Positions 1-11,616 of a stretch of DNA of 64,000 nucleotides are shown in pieces. The stretch is from assembly GCA_958299035.1 (NCBI GenBank), contig CATQJL010000223.1, forward strand, positions 69,609,006 to 69,673,005, given 5' to 3'. The stretch's first letter is position 1. Every line of letters starts with the position of its first letter. A program made the position numbers and the translations under genes. The notes under the pieces were generated by a model. It did not search any database. It was given only the letters and a program-made list of their open reading frames with translations, and was not told where the DNA came from. The stretch is from Cylicocyclus nassatus. Its lineage: Eukaryota; Nematoda; Chromadorea; Rhabditida; Strongylidae.

Positions 1-241
1 TGGCTTATAACTTAAGATATAGTGAAGCTGCTGAGAGATCTTTCATTCCGCCTTATAGAGCCTGTTTTGATGTATCAAAAGGTTTTTCCAATTGAAATTG
101 AGAAATATATGACTTATTTTATTAAAGATTGAAAATTGAAAAAAACTAGTACGATAGCACATGGTAAGATGTCTACAACACATGTTTATTAGTTAATCTT
201 TGCAGAGTAAACCAGCTGAAACTAAAAAAAGAAAAAGCTTA

Positions 242-711
242 CAAGGGAACGAACTTAGTGTCCGTGGCCTTTTGAGATGAAATGTATACCAACGTCGTAC
301 ACTCGTCTTCGAACGCTGATTCCGAATCTGACCTCCGTTTCTGCTAATCGTTTCTCTAGAAGAAGTTATGAAGAATTTTTGCGTCAATGGTCGCCTAAAA
401 GAAATACGGTCGCGGATGCCTAATTTTTGAAAAGAAGTTTGATTGAGGCAATGCAAAACTCAAAAACACAAAAGAACTCGAGACTAAACCTGCATCAACT
501 TTCGAGGCTATCGCACTAGCCATTACACCACATCTTAGCGGCGGTTTTGACATTTCACTACATCTTCTTTGGCGGGGAAATCCTTCATAACTTTTTTTCT
601 GAGAAACGATTAGCAAAAACGGAAGTCAGATTCGGAATCAGCACTCCAAGACGAGTGTAATGGTATGCGTCTCGTCTCAAAAGCCCACGGACACTAAGTA
701 TCGTTCCCTTG
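242..711. mobile_element. Foldback MITE, CAAGG-ended family (copy A)
   Basis: The two ends are inverted copies of each other over about 145 bases (242-390 against 570-711): the left begins CAAGGGAACGAACTTAGTGT and the right ends with the matching TCGTTCCCTTG. Both arms carry the subterminal words ATTCCGAATCTGA/TCAGATTCGGAAT and GTTATGAAG/CTTCATAAC. No coding sequence for a transposase is present, so this is a non-autonomous element. The flanking bases (TTA and ATT) do not form a clear target duplication. The same word order recurs in copies B and C at 1074-1514 and 7483-8121. Confidence 0.75.
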
Positions 712-1073
712 ATTTTTGCTCAGTCTTCTCGAATTTTCTGGCTTACAGAGCACATAAGACTAGATATTTTGGTTGTGATACAATAGTTTACTAGTGCTGT
801 TATGAAGAAAAACCTGGCACAAAATTTCTTGAAAAAAAACTCTTGACATCAAGCTGCAAGAATTGAGTCCTCGCACCCGAAAACACCCAGTTGCACTTTA
901 CTATTGAGCCTTCTCCTTTTTTATAAAAGCGAAATCCTTAAGCACCTAGATATTGCTTCAAAATGTACTGCTCACCTTCTGATTTTGGCATTTCATACGG
1001 CACAAACTCAAGATCGTGGTCGGCTGCGAAGAGTGACTAAAGGCAATGCCCGGAAGGAACTAACAAGGGAACC

Positions 1074-1514
1074 GTGTCGAGTCGAAGTGGCCTCTCCAGA
1101 TGGGACCCATACAGCTTTGAAGAGCATTAATCGATGATTCCAAATCTGCTTTCCAAATCTGCCAAGCGCTTCTGGACGCCGAGTTATGCTTGTTTTTCAG
1201 GTCAAAAAACTGAACGCAAAACTGAAGCAAAATCGCCCAAATTTGCTCAAATGGTCCAATGTCAAGTATCAGAGCTGTTTATGCAATGGATACATTTTAT
1301 TTAATGTGCTAATACTTAACATTGCTTTATCTGAGCGCTGGAAAGATTGTAACAATCAATTTTACCTAAATTCTGCATTCATTTTTCGTTTTGAAGAACG
1401 GTCATAACTCGGCGTCCAGATGCGCTTGGCAGATTTGGAATCACTGCTTGATACTCTTCAAAGCTGTATGGGTCTCATCTGGAAACGCCAATTCGACTCG
1501 ACACGGTTTTCTTG
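1074..1514. mobile_element. Foldback MITE, CAAGG-ended family (copy B), TAA target
   Basis: Inverted ends CAAGGGAACCGTGTCGAGTC and its complement (right end ...GACACGGTTTTCTTG) extend about 130 bases inward. The element is flanked by TAA on both sides, which reads as a 3 base target duplication. Subterminal words TGATTCCAAATCTG, CCAGATGGGACC and GAGTTATG correspond to those of copies A and C although the rest differs. No transposase fragment is visible in the 180 base centre. Three-base duplications occur in PIF/Harbinger and CACTA transposons; the sequence does not decide which. Confidence 0.75.
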
Positions 1515-4500
1515 TAAGCTTTCTTGGCTGCTTTTTTGGTCTAAACCAATTGTCTCCTGACTGGTGTTGAATATATTTATCCACAAAACGAACCTGATTT
1601 TGAACGGGGGGAGGAGCCTATAATACAGTCGGGGCTCCTGATGTAGGTAGTAAGGCGGAGCTGACCCGCGCACAGTCAAGTTGTGTGGGAGATATACATG
1701 AATAAAAGGAAGTACAGCCAATTGGCGCGGCCCCTGGTGGATAGATGCCACTCACCAGTGACTGATACGGTACTTCGATATAAGCGGTTAGGAAATATAG
1801 TTTACGGAATAACAGTAAGCTATTTGGATGATAGAGTTGTTGATGTTGATAATACATAATTCATCAACACTTCCATGAATGATAGGATCTCGAACTCTAA
1901 AACTATCGCGCAAACCTCCTCCAAAACTGCCTTCAAAGGAGATAATCGACGTGCAAGCTACTAGAGCTGCGCAATGCCCGCTCGCTTTCGTGCCAAGCCT
2001 TTTGAGAGGAAGCAGCCAGCTTTTGACGCGTCTTCATACGGCAATCAGAATTGAATACATACTGTTAAAGGGTTCGTGCTTCTTTCTACATGAATAACGT
2101 TTGACTCACTCTTCCAAGCAGTTGAAAATTGACTTCGAAAAGAGATTTTGCTTTTTCGGTTTCCTAGTCAAAATCAGCGTTATGGAGTGGCATGAATAAA
2201 GCATAAAATAAGCTGAGAACCTGCGCAAACATTGCTTTCGAGAATGGAGCTTTGTAAGTTTGACAGCATCACTTTCTTTCTCAGTGCGGCAAATAAGAGT
2301 GTAGGCATAGTATGAAGAATGCGTTAAGTCTGAGTTCTTTCATAATTCAATGCGGAAAAAGTGGAAATCTTTTATAAGTGGTTCAGATCGGCCAGTCTTT
2401 GAATCAAAATTCTAAACAATTGGCTACAACTACAGTTCATCGAAATTAAACAAGGTGCGGTACAAGCACTTTGACAAATGATATCAACATGGAGGTTTAG
2501 AGCTCAATGCTCATATGTTTGGCTTTGACAAAATGAAAGTACAAGTTATTCAAAGTTGGTAGTGAAGTTATCAAGCTCAACATTTTCGCGGTCAACGTTT
2601 TACGCGTGCACTATTGTATTTTTTAAGAGAACATAGATGCACACTTTTGACATGCTCTTTGTGTACTTCCAACTGCGGCAAATCTTTATGCCACCTCTTG
2701 TAAACATATGCACATGCTCTGATAAATACAAAGCTCCTCGAAAAAAATCAGTGAATAAATCACGTAATCGTCAGGGAGTTTTCTGGTTCCAAAATGCGCC
2801 TGCTTTAAAGCATAGAACTGTATCATTACTTCACACATGTCAGCATGCAGGTTCTTTTGCAAGACAGCTTGCAAACGACATCGTCTAGATCAGAAAGCAG
2901 AACTTAAATTTGAAAAATTACTTAGAGGTTGTAACAGGTAGTGTTACTCACTTAAATCTTCTCATAAGGTAGGAAAAGCTCTTTCAAAAATAATGCAACT
3001 TCCAAATAACCTGTTCAAGTTTATTTATTTATTTATTTAATTATGCCACACGCAAAAGTGCGCCAAGAAATCTTCAAAAAACATCCAAGTATGCAAATGT
3101 CATCCAAGATTTATACGCAAAAAAATCACGAGATGGCACAAGATAAGGAATTAAACATAGGCTTGAAGCAAGGAGCATATTTTTGGGGTGATGTTAGGTA
3201 CCCAGTCGCCATTGGCGTATGCCAAGCCGCGTCCCTTAATAGTTTCAGCAGTTGTTGCGTGATGATACTCTTATTTCTAGCTGTTAGCAAACTCTTCTTA
3301 GCTCGTTTGACCGCTGGCTCTGTGATTTGCGAATTCCTTTGTAATAAAAGCTGAAATTCCACAAGAAATGTGCCATTTGAGGACCTGTTGCACACTGTTT
3401 AAAGTGAGTTATGAAGGAAGCGCCCTAAAGGAGGGGGGAGGGTAAAGCGCAAGGGATTAAAAGATATGGGCTCAGTCAGCAAAAGAAAACCCAGTAGCAT
3501 TTGCAAGCGCACAGATTCCCACGAATTAGTGCAAAAAAAACTTCTCAAGTGTCGAATAGACACTATTCGACAGTTACGAACATGCCCACGTTTAATGACT
3601 ACGGAACATGGAAATTATTAGATAACTTCTCAAGTCTTTCACACAAAGAAAATATTTGTACATCAATATGATAAAATCATTTGCTCCAGATTTTCCATCA
3701 CGCGAATTATGTTAATTTTTTACGAAATGATAGCATGTATCTGTTTACAGCATGTTGCTGTTGTACTGGGCTGTAATTTGAACGAGATGTTAGATGGTCT
3801 TGAAAGTTAAGGACTTCGATCTCACTTTTATTTAACCCCGCAAAATGTACACAAATTGAGATAGATTATAATAATGACTAAGAAAAATTCTTTATGAACA
3901 CGGAAGAACAACTCATCGTAACCGCAAGTATAAGAGCAAAGACTGTTTTCTGCAACTCGTCAAATTTGATATTTTTAGTACTAATTAGCATGCTATTTAG
4001 ATTATATTTCAATATGCAGAATATCTACAATCACAGCGCAGGAAATCGCTATGATGCAAGTGTTTTAAGTGGATTATATGTTTGCTACGTTGTAAAATGT
4101 TTTTAGATGATCGTACTTTTTTAACGTATCCCCACTTGTTCTGAAATATAAAAGTAAGAGCAGCAAGGAGGTGGGAAGCTGGAGGATTTATATAATTGGG
4201 ATGTGTAGTAAAGTGCTCATAGACTAGAAAAGTAAGGTTGCAGCAATGAAGAGCAGCGAGCTTGAAAAAATCTTGAAGTGGAACTAGCAGATTGAGATAC
4301 TTCCAAAGATTCAAAGTTTGGGATTTGTGCCCAAGAAATTGTTGAATACGTCAGAAACAAAACAAAGCAGTGTAAATTTTTGGAATAGTAAGGAGAAAAA
4401 AGTTGCGGGATTACTTTGGAATTAGAGCAAGGTGGCCTTTAGAAACTTAGAATTTGAATGTAACTCATTTTTCGATTTTTGTAACCTTGAAAAAAAAATT

Positions 4501-4690
4501 AAAACCTTGAAAATGTTCAACAGAAAAGAAAAAAACTTGCAGTATATAGCAGAGCATGAGCAAAGGGGTGCGCAGCAAGTAACATTAGCAGGCAGTTGCT
4601 TGGTGCCGCAGCCAGTCGCCAGTGGCACCAATGTCGCGGATGAGCTACCGTAAGCGCGCTTTCGTCGTCCACAATCTCTCGAGGAAACAG
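1515..4690. other. 3.2 kb with no gene recognised
   Basis: Both strands were read for splice-bounded coding exons. Short open stretches exist (for example a proline- and tyrosine-rich minus-strand one at 1618-1857 and a plus-strand one at 3043-3354), but none has matching donor and acce ptor sites, a recognisable domain or a clear polyadenylation signal. A short (ATTT)n run lies near 3021-3040. Confidence 0.4.
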
Positions 4691-5310
4691 CATGTATACA
4701 CTGTTTGATCTTTCTTCCGAATGAGTCTTTTATCTACCTTAAGGTACCATTTTGTAAAGTTAGCTTCAAATTATTATAGATTTACTGTATTGAGCGGACC
4801 ATCGATCGCGCTTTATTACTGTAGGGTTACAGTGGAAACTTTTGGCTTACAGCGTCATTGTGGATTAGTTGTGCCTCAAAAAATGTACAAAAATTCTGAA
4901 AAATGTATCGGGTGTTTTGCGCGCGCTGATTTCATTACTCAACTTTTTAGGAGTTTGTAAAGCTTCTCAAGTGGTATAATCACAGTTTTAGGGAGCCTTG
5001 TAAAGACAGCCATTGCGGTTCAACTGGCATAAGTTATAAAGGAACCCTTGCGGTAAAATGAAAAGTTCGCTTTTGTTTTGCCGATTCTAATTAGCCTTTT
5101 CGAAGCAAATAGAACCTTAATGATTCAAAACCCTTCCTGAAGTTCCTATCGTAATCCTACAGTAATGAAGAGCGATTGGTGATTCGGTTCATACTGTAAA
5201 TCTAAGTTAAAGCCAGCTCTACAAAACGTGACCTGAAGATAAGCAAAAGACTTCTTGGGAAAGGAAATATTAACGATCAAACAGTGTACAGATACTTCTG
5301 AGACACCCTG
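4691..5310. mobile_element. TA-target foldback MITE, left end eroded (same family as 20254-20933)
   Basis: The right end reads ...ACTTCTGAGACACCCTG followed by TA, and the left side begins inside the matching arm at CATGTATACACTGTTTGATC. The arms (about 150 bases each) also share GGTACCATTTTGTA and ACTGTAGG with the better-preserved copy at 20254. The CAGGGTGTCC-type terminus with TA target fits non-autonomous Tc1/mariner elements. The outermost 15 or so bases of the left end are lost. Confidence 0.7.
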
Positions 5311-6466
5311 TATATCGATCAAGACGGCAGAAAATTTGTCGTTTATTACTTGGAACGCAAAAAATATTTTTGAAAAAGTTGCAAAATTAAATGACTGAAT
5401 TTATGTAATCGAGTCAAAATTATAATATGGAATAAGATAAGAAAAATTACAAAATAGATTATTGGGTAGTTTTATAGCACAACTCGTTGTGGCGTTTTGG
5501 GCAGAAGAACTTTAACACCCAAATAGGTCAGATATTAGAAAAACTATGCCACATAAGGTGGTATAAAACATGGAATAATATAGAGCAGCTGAGGTTCCAA
5601 ATGTCTAACTCTCAGCTATATAGACTTTAGTCAGAGCATCTTGTTTAAAGTACGTATGTAGAAAAGCCGTCGCTTTTAGAGACAATTCTCGAGATTTTGC
5701 TTGCTACCGAACCTTCCGAGTAAGATATAGCTTTCTCAATCTGAGGATCCGTCACCTGCCACAAGTCAGATTCAGTCTTCGCTGCTGAAATTCGTGCATT
5801 TTGCGGAGAACTCGAAATAAGTGAGCAGGGGACATCCTGTAATGTATGACGTCCAAGGGTCTCACTCATGCTGCGTTTTTCACTATCAAGAATACATCGA
5901 GAATCGACACGTCACTCTATATTTACAGAACAAATGATACACTTTCGTTGCAGTATTTAGATGACTGTTAGCTAATTAATTGATAATTTTTCTTTAGGTA
6001 GAATGATCATTTGAAGAAGATACCTTCCTAAATTGCAACTGTATACCCATAGACAGAAATGAAGGCATAGCAAATCGTGTGGTTTAAGACGCTCATAGTG
6101 TCCCAGGATTTCCGTCTGGGGAGGGGGAGGGGGACAAAATAATGAATGAAGGTGGGTGGCATCAGCCACTCACTCCGAAGATTTTTTGGGATGTTTCCTA
6201 TTTTTGTGTTTCCTATCACTACAGGATAGGTATACTGGCATATCGGGTTTCTTGCACTGCAATAAAATCGCGATGCTGTGTTCGAGGCCATTGTCAAAAA
6301 GCAAAAACACCTCCGGAGACAGCAATGCGACTTTTTGTGTAATCTGTTTTAGGACATAAACGATGAGATGATTCACGGAGTCGAAGAAGTTGAGTTCTTT
6401 AACTGAGTAAATGCTATCATTGCAGAGAAGTGTGATAGATTACTTTGCTGTTCTAGACAAGTCTAA

Positions 6467-7400
6467 GGCTGGGTTCATACTAATTCCCATGTTCCGAAAC
6501 TGTTCCCGCACTGTTCCCGCACAGTTCCTGCACTGTGCTGGAACTGTTCCCGCACAGTTCCCGCATTGTGCTGGAACTGTTCCCGCACAGTTCCCGCACT
6601 GTGCTGGAACTGTTCCGGAACTGTGCTGCATGTGCTGCAGCCGCCCCGCACGCATTTTGAACGGCAAGAGTTGGAAAATCTTAAAAGTTTTCAATGGTTT
6701 TTCTTCTAAATTCCTCTCATTTTGTCTTTATTCCTCTACCCCGCTTCTCCTAGTAATGAAGAAAGCTGTGAACTTGATGCGGGTTGATGAACGTTGTTCT
6801 CCTTCAGTTATCCGGAACATACATGAAAGAAAACAGCGTTCTTTCTTCAGCTCCGCTTGTTCGCAGCATTTCTATTACTCGGAGAAGCGGGGTAGAAGAG
6901 AGAACGGAGATGCAACGATATGACAAAAGGAAAGGGGCTGAGAATGCCCAGAAACGAAATTCATCAGATCACAAGGGAAAAGTTTCCATTTCCGCATTTT
7001 CAAAATGTTCGCATGTCCTAATTCGAGATAGATGCCTGCGGAAAGTACGCAGCGGCTTCCTGAAACAAATGGGAAGGTTTGAGCAGAAAGAAAACGAAGC
7101 GAGAATGGACAAGCGCAAGAACAGACATTTTGTCGGTTAGCGTAACAAAAAAGCGCTCATTCTTTGATTCCAGTTCGAGTTAAAAGTTTTGCCTATCAAA
7201 AAAAAGAAAACGGGCTAGAGGGTTAGGGCAAAATGAGAGAAATCTAGAAGAAACCGTTGAAAACGGTTGAAATTCTCCAACTCCCGCCGTTCAAAACGTG
7301 CGCGGGGCGGCTGCAGCGCACGTTCCGGAACAGTTCCAGCACTGTGCGGGAACTGTGCGGGAACAGTTCCGGAACATGGGAATCAGTATGAACCCCAGCC
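6467..7400. mobile_element. PIF/Harbinger-like foldback MITE, 934 bases, TAA target
   Basis: The termini are GGCTGGGTTCATACTAATTC on the left and the inverted ...GTATGAACCCCAGCC on the right, each flanked by TAA (6464-6466 and 7401-7403). Arms can be followed for roughly 250 bases: for example the GGAACATGGGAAT block, the CTGCAGCCGCCCCGC block and the CAAAATGAGAG block appear on both sides in inverted order. The left arm carries a short minisatellite (see 6495-6625). There is no transposase. A 3 base TWA duplication with GG-starting ends is the usual signature of PIF/Harbinger. Confidence 0.75.
6495..6625. repeat. Minisatellite of CTGTTCCCGCACAGTTCC-type units
   Basis: Within the left arm of the surrounding MITE the motif CTGTTCCCGCACAGTTCC followed by a CACTGTGCTGGAA linker is repeated three times with small changes. 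It is itself made of inverted GGAACNGT/ACNGTTCC words. The right arm near 7321-7375 has only one such unit, so the array expanded after the element formed. Both strands are open through the array, which produces artefactual repeat proteins. Confidence 0.8.
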
Positions 7401-7482
7401 TAAGGAGAAGCAATCTTCATGTTTTAGTTTGAAATTCTATTGCTGCAAATTCTAGCCAACATGATTAAAGGAGCAATTCTGA

Positions 7483-8121
7483 CAAGGAGAGGATACTTAG
7501 TCGAAAGCACCAATTCAGATGAGACATACATCGTCTTAGAGCGCTTGAAACGCTGATTTCAATTCTGCAGCTTCTAGCTGCGGAGCGGTTTTGTAGAAGG
7601 AGTTATGAAGGGTGCTCTCCTCTGGGGTTTAGGCGCCCTCCAGCGGTCTCCCCTTATCTGTAAGCACTGTAGAGGAGCACTGTAGCTGATGGCAACTAAC
7701 CTAATGGTAAATAACTTGAATGAAGATTACAGTAAAGATTTACTCATATTACTTTAGTTTTTTTAACACTTCTAACCTCGATTAGTATCAACATCATCAG
7801 AAGTTTCATGCTTTAGGGCTTTAAAGCCATTTAGAAGTTCAATTTAGCATGCGAAGAGGATTAAAACCTTGACACTCTCTTTATCAAGCACGTCACTTAC
7901 CAATAGATCACTTGCCACAGTTGGTACTCCGCTACAGTGCTCATAGGTAGGGGGAGAATTGGTGGAGGGCGCCTCAACCCCAGAGGAAGCACCCCCTCAT
8001 AACTCCCTCTGCAAAACCGCTCCGCAGCTAGAAACTGCAGATTTGGAATCAGCGTTCCAAGCTCTCTAAGACGGTATATGTCTCATCTGGATTGGTGCTT
8101 TCGACTAAGTATCCTCTCCTT
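7483..8121. mobile_element. Foldback MITE, CAAGG-ended family (copy C), TGA target
   Basis: Arms of about 155 bases begin CAAGGAGAGGATACTTAGTC and end in the inverted complement; TGA flanks both sides as a 3 base duplication. Subterminal words shared with copies A and B include TCATCTGGAT, GGAATCAGCGTTCC and CTTCATAACTCC. No transposase coding sequence. Compared with A and B the outer sequence is different, so these are three subfamilies of one group rather than recent copies. Confidence 0.8.
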
Positions 8122-9447
8122 GTGAGAAGACGCGTTAAAGGGTTAACTGCATCTTACAATCTGCTTTGCTCAAATCGTACTCTTTGACATGATAGCTGGT
8201 GTAACATGTTGTTTCATGTTCCATCAGCCGTAACCAAATGCGATGAAGATAAAGTCTTACTTGACCTCACATCTCGAACTCTGGGAAAGAGTGAGCACTC
8301 TTGGCATCTATAGGGTTAACAAATAAAACATGAAGAGCTTTTTCTGGCAACAAGAGAGACTTGGATTTGCTGCGGCTGCTGTAATGTGTGGCGTTTTAAA
8401 TAGTTCGCAAATCTACATTAAAGGGAGTAGAGGGCTAAGTTAATTGACTTAATATGGTGTTTTTTGAATGGATGCCTTGTCATTATAGCTTCCCCTCAAC
8501 TACGCAGTAGATGAAAAAATGGCAGCAGCGACATGCAGCTTTTTTCGACGGTGGAAGAGCTAGGAGCAATGCTTTACGATAGAAATCATTGAGTTTGTTA
8601 GCTTTAAAAAAGTCTACAATGCTCTGATTATGGGCAATGAGGGCGGATGCTGTTGTTAACAAAACGACTAATTTGGAGCATCACTAAGCATGGCATTGTT
8701 TTCCGCAAAAATTATTTCGTCTTAAATACGCACCAAGGCGCTGTTTATTTCATCTCAAATTTGTGATTACCCAGTTGGATGCGTGCATATGCCGCATAGA
8801 ACACAAAATTGAAAACTTTTGATGGTTTGTGACTTATGAATGTATTTACAGTAGTCCGACACCCAACTGGGATAAAGTATTGAACGAGTGCGTAGGACTT
8901 AAATGGCTCCTAAAATGGGACCTGACAAATATTTGTTCATTGGCCACGCTTTGGCCTGGAACTTTGACCACTTTAGGTCAGCAAAGATGGTGATAAAAGT
9001 TTTGTGAATCGCGCCAACTTGACATATTTCAGAGCCTGAATGCGCAAGGAAACCGAAGACGCAAACACTTTTCGAAGAGAAAATGAATTAAAGTTTTTTT
9101 TCAAAGCCAAGAGAGATTTCAAACGATAAGACATTACCTTGTTTACAAGTTATTTTGAAGATCTAAAGTTCTTGCAATACTTCAAATTCTCCGAAGCTCG
9201 CTTCCATTCCGAGAGGCCAAAGGAAGAGGCAGAATACGTTCGATGTTTGGGCAACAATATGTATGCTCATTCAATTCACCGACTAGCTTAATCCAAAAAA
9301 GTGAGAGTCGACAGCATAGCATACTACAGCGAGCTTTCCCATCCAGTCCCTATCCAAACTGTGCATTGCCAAAGGTTGCTTTCAAGGGTGATGGAAGCCG
9401 AAAAATAGCAATGCCCTAAACTCTGTCTACTTGCCCAGCAATTTCCC
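8122..9447. other. 1.3 kb with nothing recognised
   Basis: No splice-bounded exon, inverted repeat or tandem repeat of note was seen on either strand between the flanking MITEs. Confidence 0.4.
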
Positions 9448-9451
9448 TTAA

Positions 9452-9823
9452 AGACAGTGTCCCGGCAGAGAAAATGCTGTGATGGGATTCCTGGTCACCC
9501 CACTACCCCCCCCCCCCGCGCCGAGAAAATACCCCTCGAACGGCGCGCGCTCGGAGCGGCTTCGCTTACCCAATCGGCGCAGGACCCCACTACCGCTCCT
9601 TGTGCCTGCTATCTAAAGCAAAAATTACAGGCGGCAGGTTTCTTCGTATCAGGACTTCCCAACCTTCCGTAGAAACTCTCATCCGAGCTGCTTTTTAGAA
9701 ATTAGGTACACGCCCCCAAAACGGACTTTTCGCCCCTTCAAAGCTCAAAATCGGGTTTTACGCGTCGAGAAGGCGTAGAACATGCAGAAAGGCTTAAACG
9801 CAAAATCTGACGGGACACTGCCT
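9452..9823. mobile_element. Short TIR element with TTAA target
   Basis: The sequence AGACAGTGTCCCG at the left is matched by the inverted CGGGACACTGCCT at the right, and TTAA stands directly outside each (9448-9451 and 9824-9827). A TTAA duplication suggests a piggyBac-type non-autonomous element, although TIRs of this short length with TA targets would look alike. The interior is GC-richer than the surroundings and holds a 16 base C run near 9509. Confidence 0.55.
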
Positions 9824-10146
9824 TTAAGGCATTGAACTGGGCAAATGACACGTACATATCATGCATACCCCCAGAATTATTTCCATATGAACCATCAACG
9901 TGTGCAACACTGTAGGGCCTTGAAACCGCACAAAATTCCTAAAAATTCCCTTTGCTAGATAAAGCAATGTGGACGAGTTGTGCCTTTTTTCAGCCATCTC
10001 CACAGCTATAGCGACACAATGGAGGGGGTACTCCAAGTGGAGGGCATGTCAAAACGCGTAAAGGAGAGATCGGTTGAACAAATTTTTTCTTCAGCGTACC
10101 GGGCTCAAATTGACGGGACTTATTGCAATGGCCTCTTTGACGGGCC

Positions 10147-10647
10147 CTAGTAGGATATGTGAAGATTTGCAGAGCTCTTTTTAGTAGACACTGCTTTTAA
10201 AATGATCAAAAAACAGCTAGTTGATGGTTCATATGAGAGCAATTCTCGGGGATGCACCGTATAGTGTATAGCGATTATACTTGCCACGTCAGGACGCGTC
10301 TCACTAGCATAGAGAGGATGCACCGAGCTGGGTAGAAGCTTATCCTCGGATTCAATGCTCGAATTGGAACGAAGTTCTTGGCGTCCGGAAAGAAAAAATT
10401 GATAAGAAAATGCAAGATGTAACGAACTTTGCGATTTAGCGGCAAAATGCGCTGGCATATCTTTTTCTCGTTTATGAACGTAGAAAATCCCATCGTGTTT
10501 TCTGCTCTTGAACTCCAAAAAGAGGAAATTCAATTGTGTCTTGATACGTTTCCATCTAAGCTGTACCAAATCAATGTTGAATTCACTGTGGAAGAAGGAA
10601 ATCAGTACCAACGACTTCATCATTCCAAGAGAGGTTGCGGCATATGA
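10147..10647. other. Ambiguous open region, both strands
   Basis: A minus-strand frame is open for 158 codons (10147-10623), and on the plus strand 10429-10647 is open with an acidic, well-formed stretch (…VENPIVFSALELQKEEIQ…). The two overlap and cannot both be real. Neither has a recognisable domain or a convincing splice site, so I cannot say which, if either, is coding. It lies just left of a mariner-type element. Confidence 0.25.
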
Positions 10648-10708
10648 GCACGCTAAACAGTGCGAACACGACGGACATAACAGCGTCAGATATCAAGGGA
10701 AATATGTA

Positions 10709-11614
10709 TTATGGTTCCGAAAGTTCTGTCCGATTTTAACTTGCCCTGTTTAACGCAGCTAGTTTCTTGGACTTTTGTACTTTTTGCAGATATATGAATA
10801 TCATCTGAAAGCATTTTTCTTGCTCTTTCTGATGCTTATTAATGCTTGACGAAACATCTTCTCGGTGATAAAAGTCTAAGCCCTAAAGCCAAGCTGCCAA
10901 AATGCACTTATGCTCAAGAAAAAGTATCTTCGAAGAAAATTCCCGCAGTATTCGTTAAATGAAATGCGTAATATTTTATAATGGGTCAGGGTGTAATGGG
11001 CCAACGTACGCACACTTTTTTATAGAGCGAACGTCTCCGTTTTTCAAATTTTTTTTAAAGGTAGAAGACAAACCCAGTATATAAAAAGTAACAACGATCT
11101 ACGTATATCGAACGACGGTGCACTCATTAGTGCATATGATAGAGTAAAGCGAGAGCAAGCGGGGAACATCGACCAATTAGTTTCTTCGTTCGCGGCAGCG
11201 AGAAAAAATCAAATATTAGAAAGTCGACCTATTTGCGCACGCGGAGGAGGGCTCAAATAATGATTTTTTTTTGATTTTCTCGTAAAATTTCTGTGCAGCA
11301 GAAATGGCTCAAATTTTCTTTAGCCACAAAAGAATCTCTGAAGCATAGGCTACTCAACCGTAGTAGCCAAATATGTCCGCGTAATATGGAAGCTTTGATA
11401 CACCAAAGTGGATGGTTTTGAAGAACACTTTCAAAATTCTTCAAATTTTCTCTTCTCTCTCGCTTGCTTTCTTTACATGGCATAGGTGCTTGTAATAGAT
11501 TCAACCTCGCTCAATCCAACAAAATTTAGTTTATGCAAAAGTGTTGATTTTGGAGGGAGTTATAACATTTTTAATCAGAAAATCTGCAAATCGGACAGAA
11601 CTTTCGGAACAATC
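10709..11614. mobile_element. Mariner-type element with short TIRs, no transposase
   Basis: GGTTCCGAAAGTTCTGTCCG (from 10713) is matched inverted by CGGACAGAACTTTCGGAAC ending near 11611, with TA outside each end. The TIR is a relative of the GGTCGTTCCGAAAGTTCTTT ends of the element at 56255. Unlike that one the interior is not a palindrome. No DD34D transposase fragment was found in the 900 base interior. Confidence 0.6.
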
Positions 11615-11616
11615 TA

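Noticed and set aside
6411..6923. 170-codon plus-strand frame with repeated TVPAQF peptide and an 84-codon antisense partner
   Set aside because: Both are translations of a palindromic minisatellite inside a PIF/Harbinger-like MITE; the repeat is open in several frames because of its base content.
9509..9525. Poly-C runs here and near 22831 and 44025 as regulatory tracts
   Set aside because: Mononucleotide runs without conserved neighbours; no reason to assign a function.
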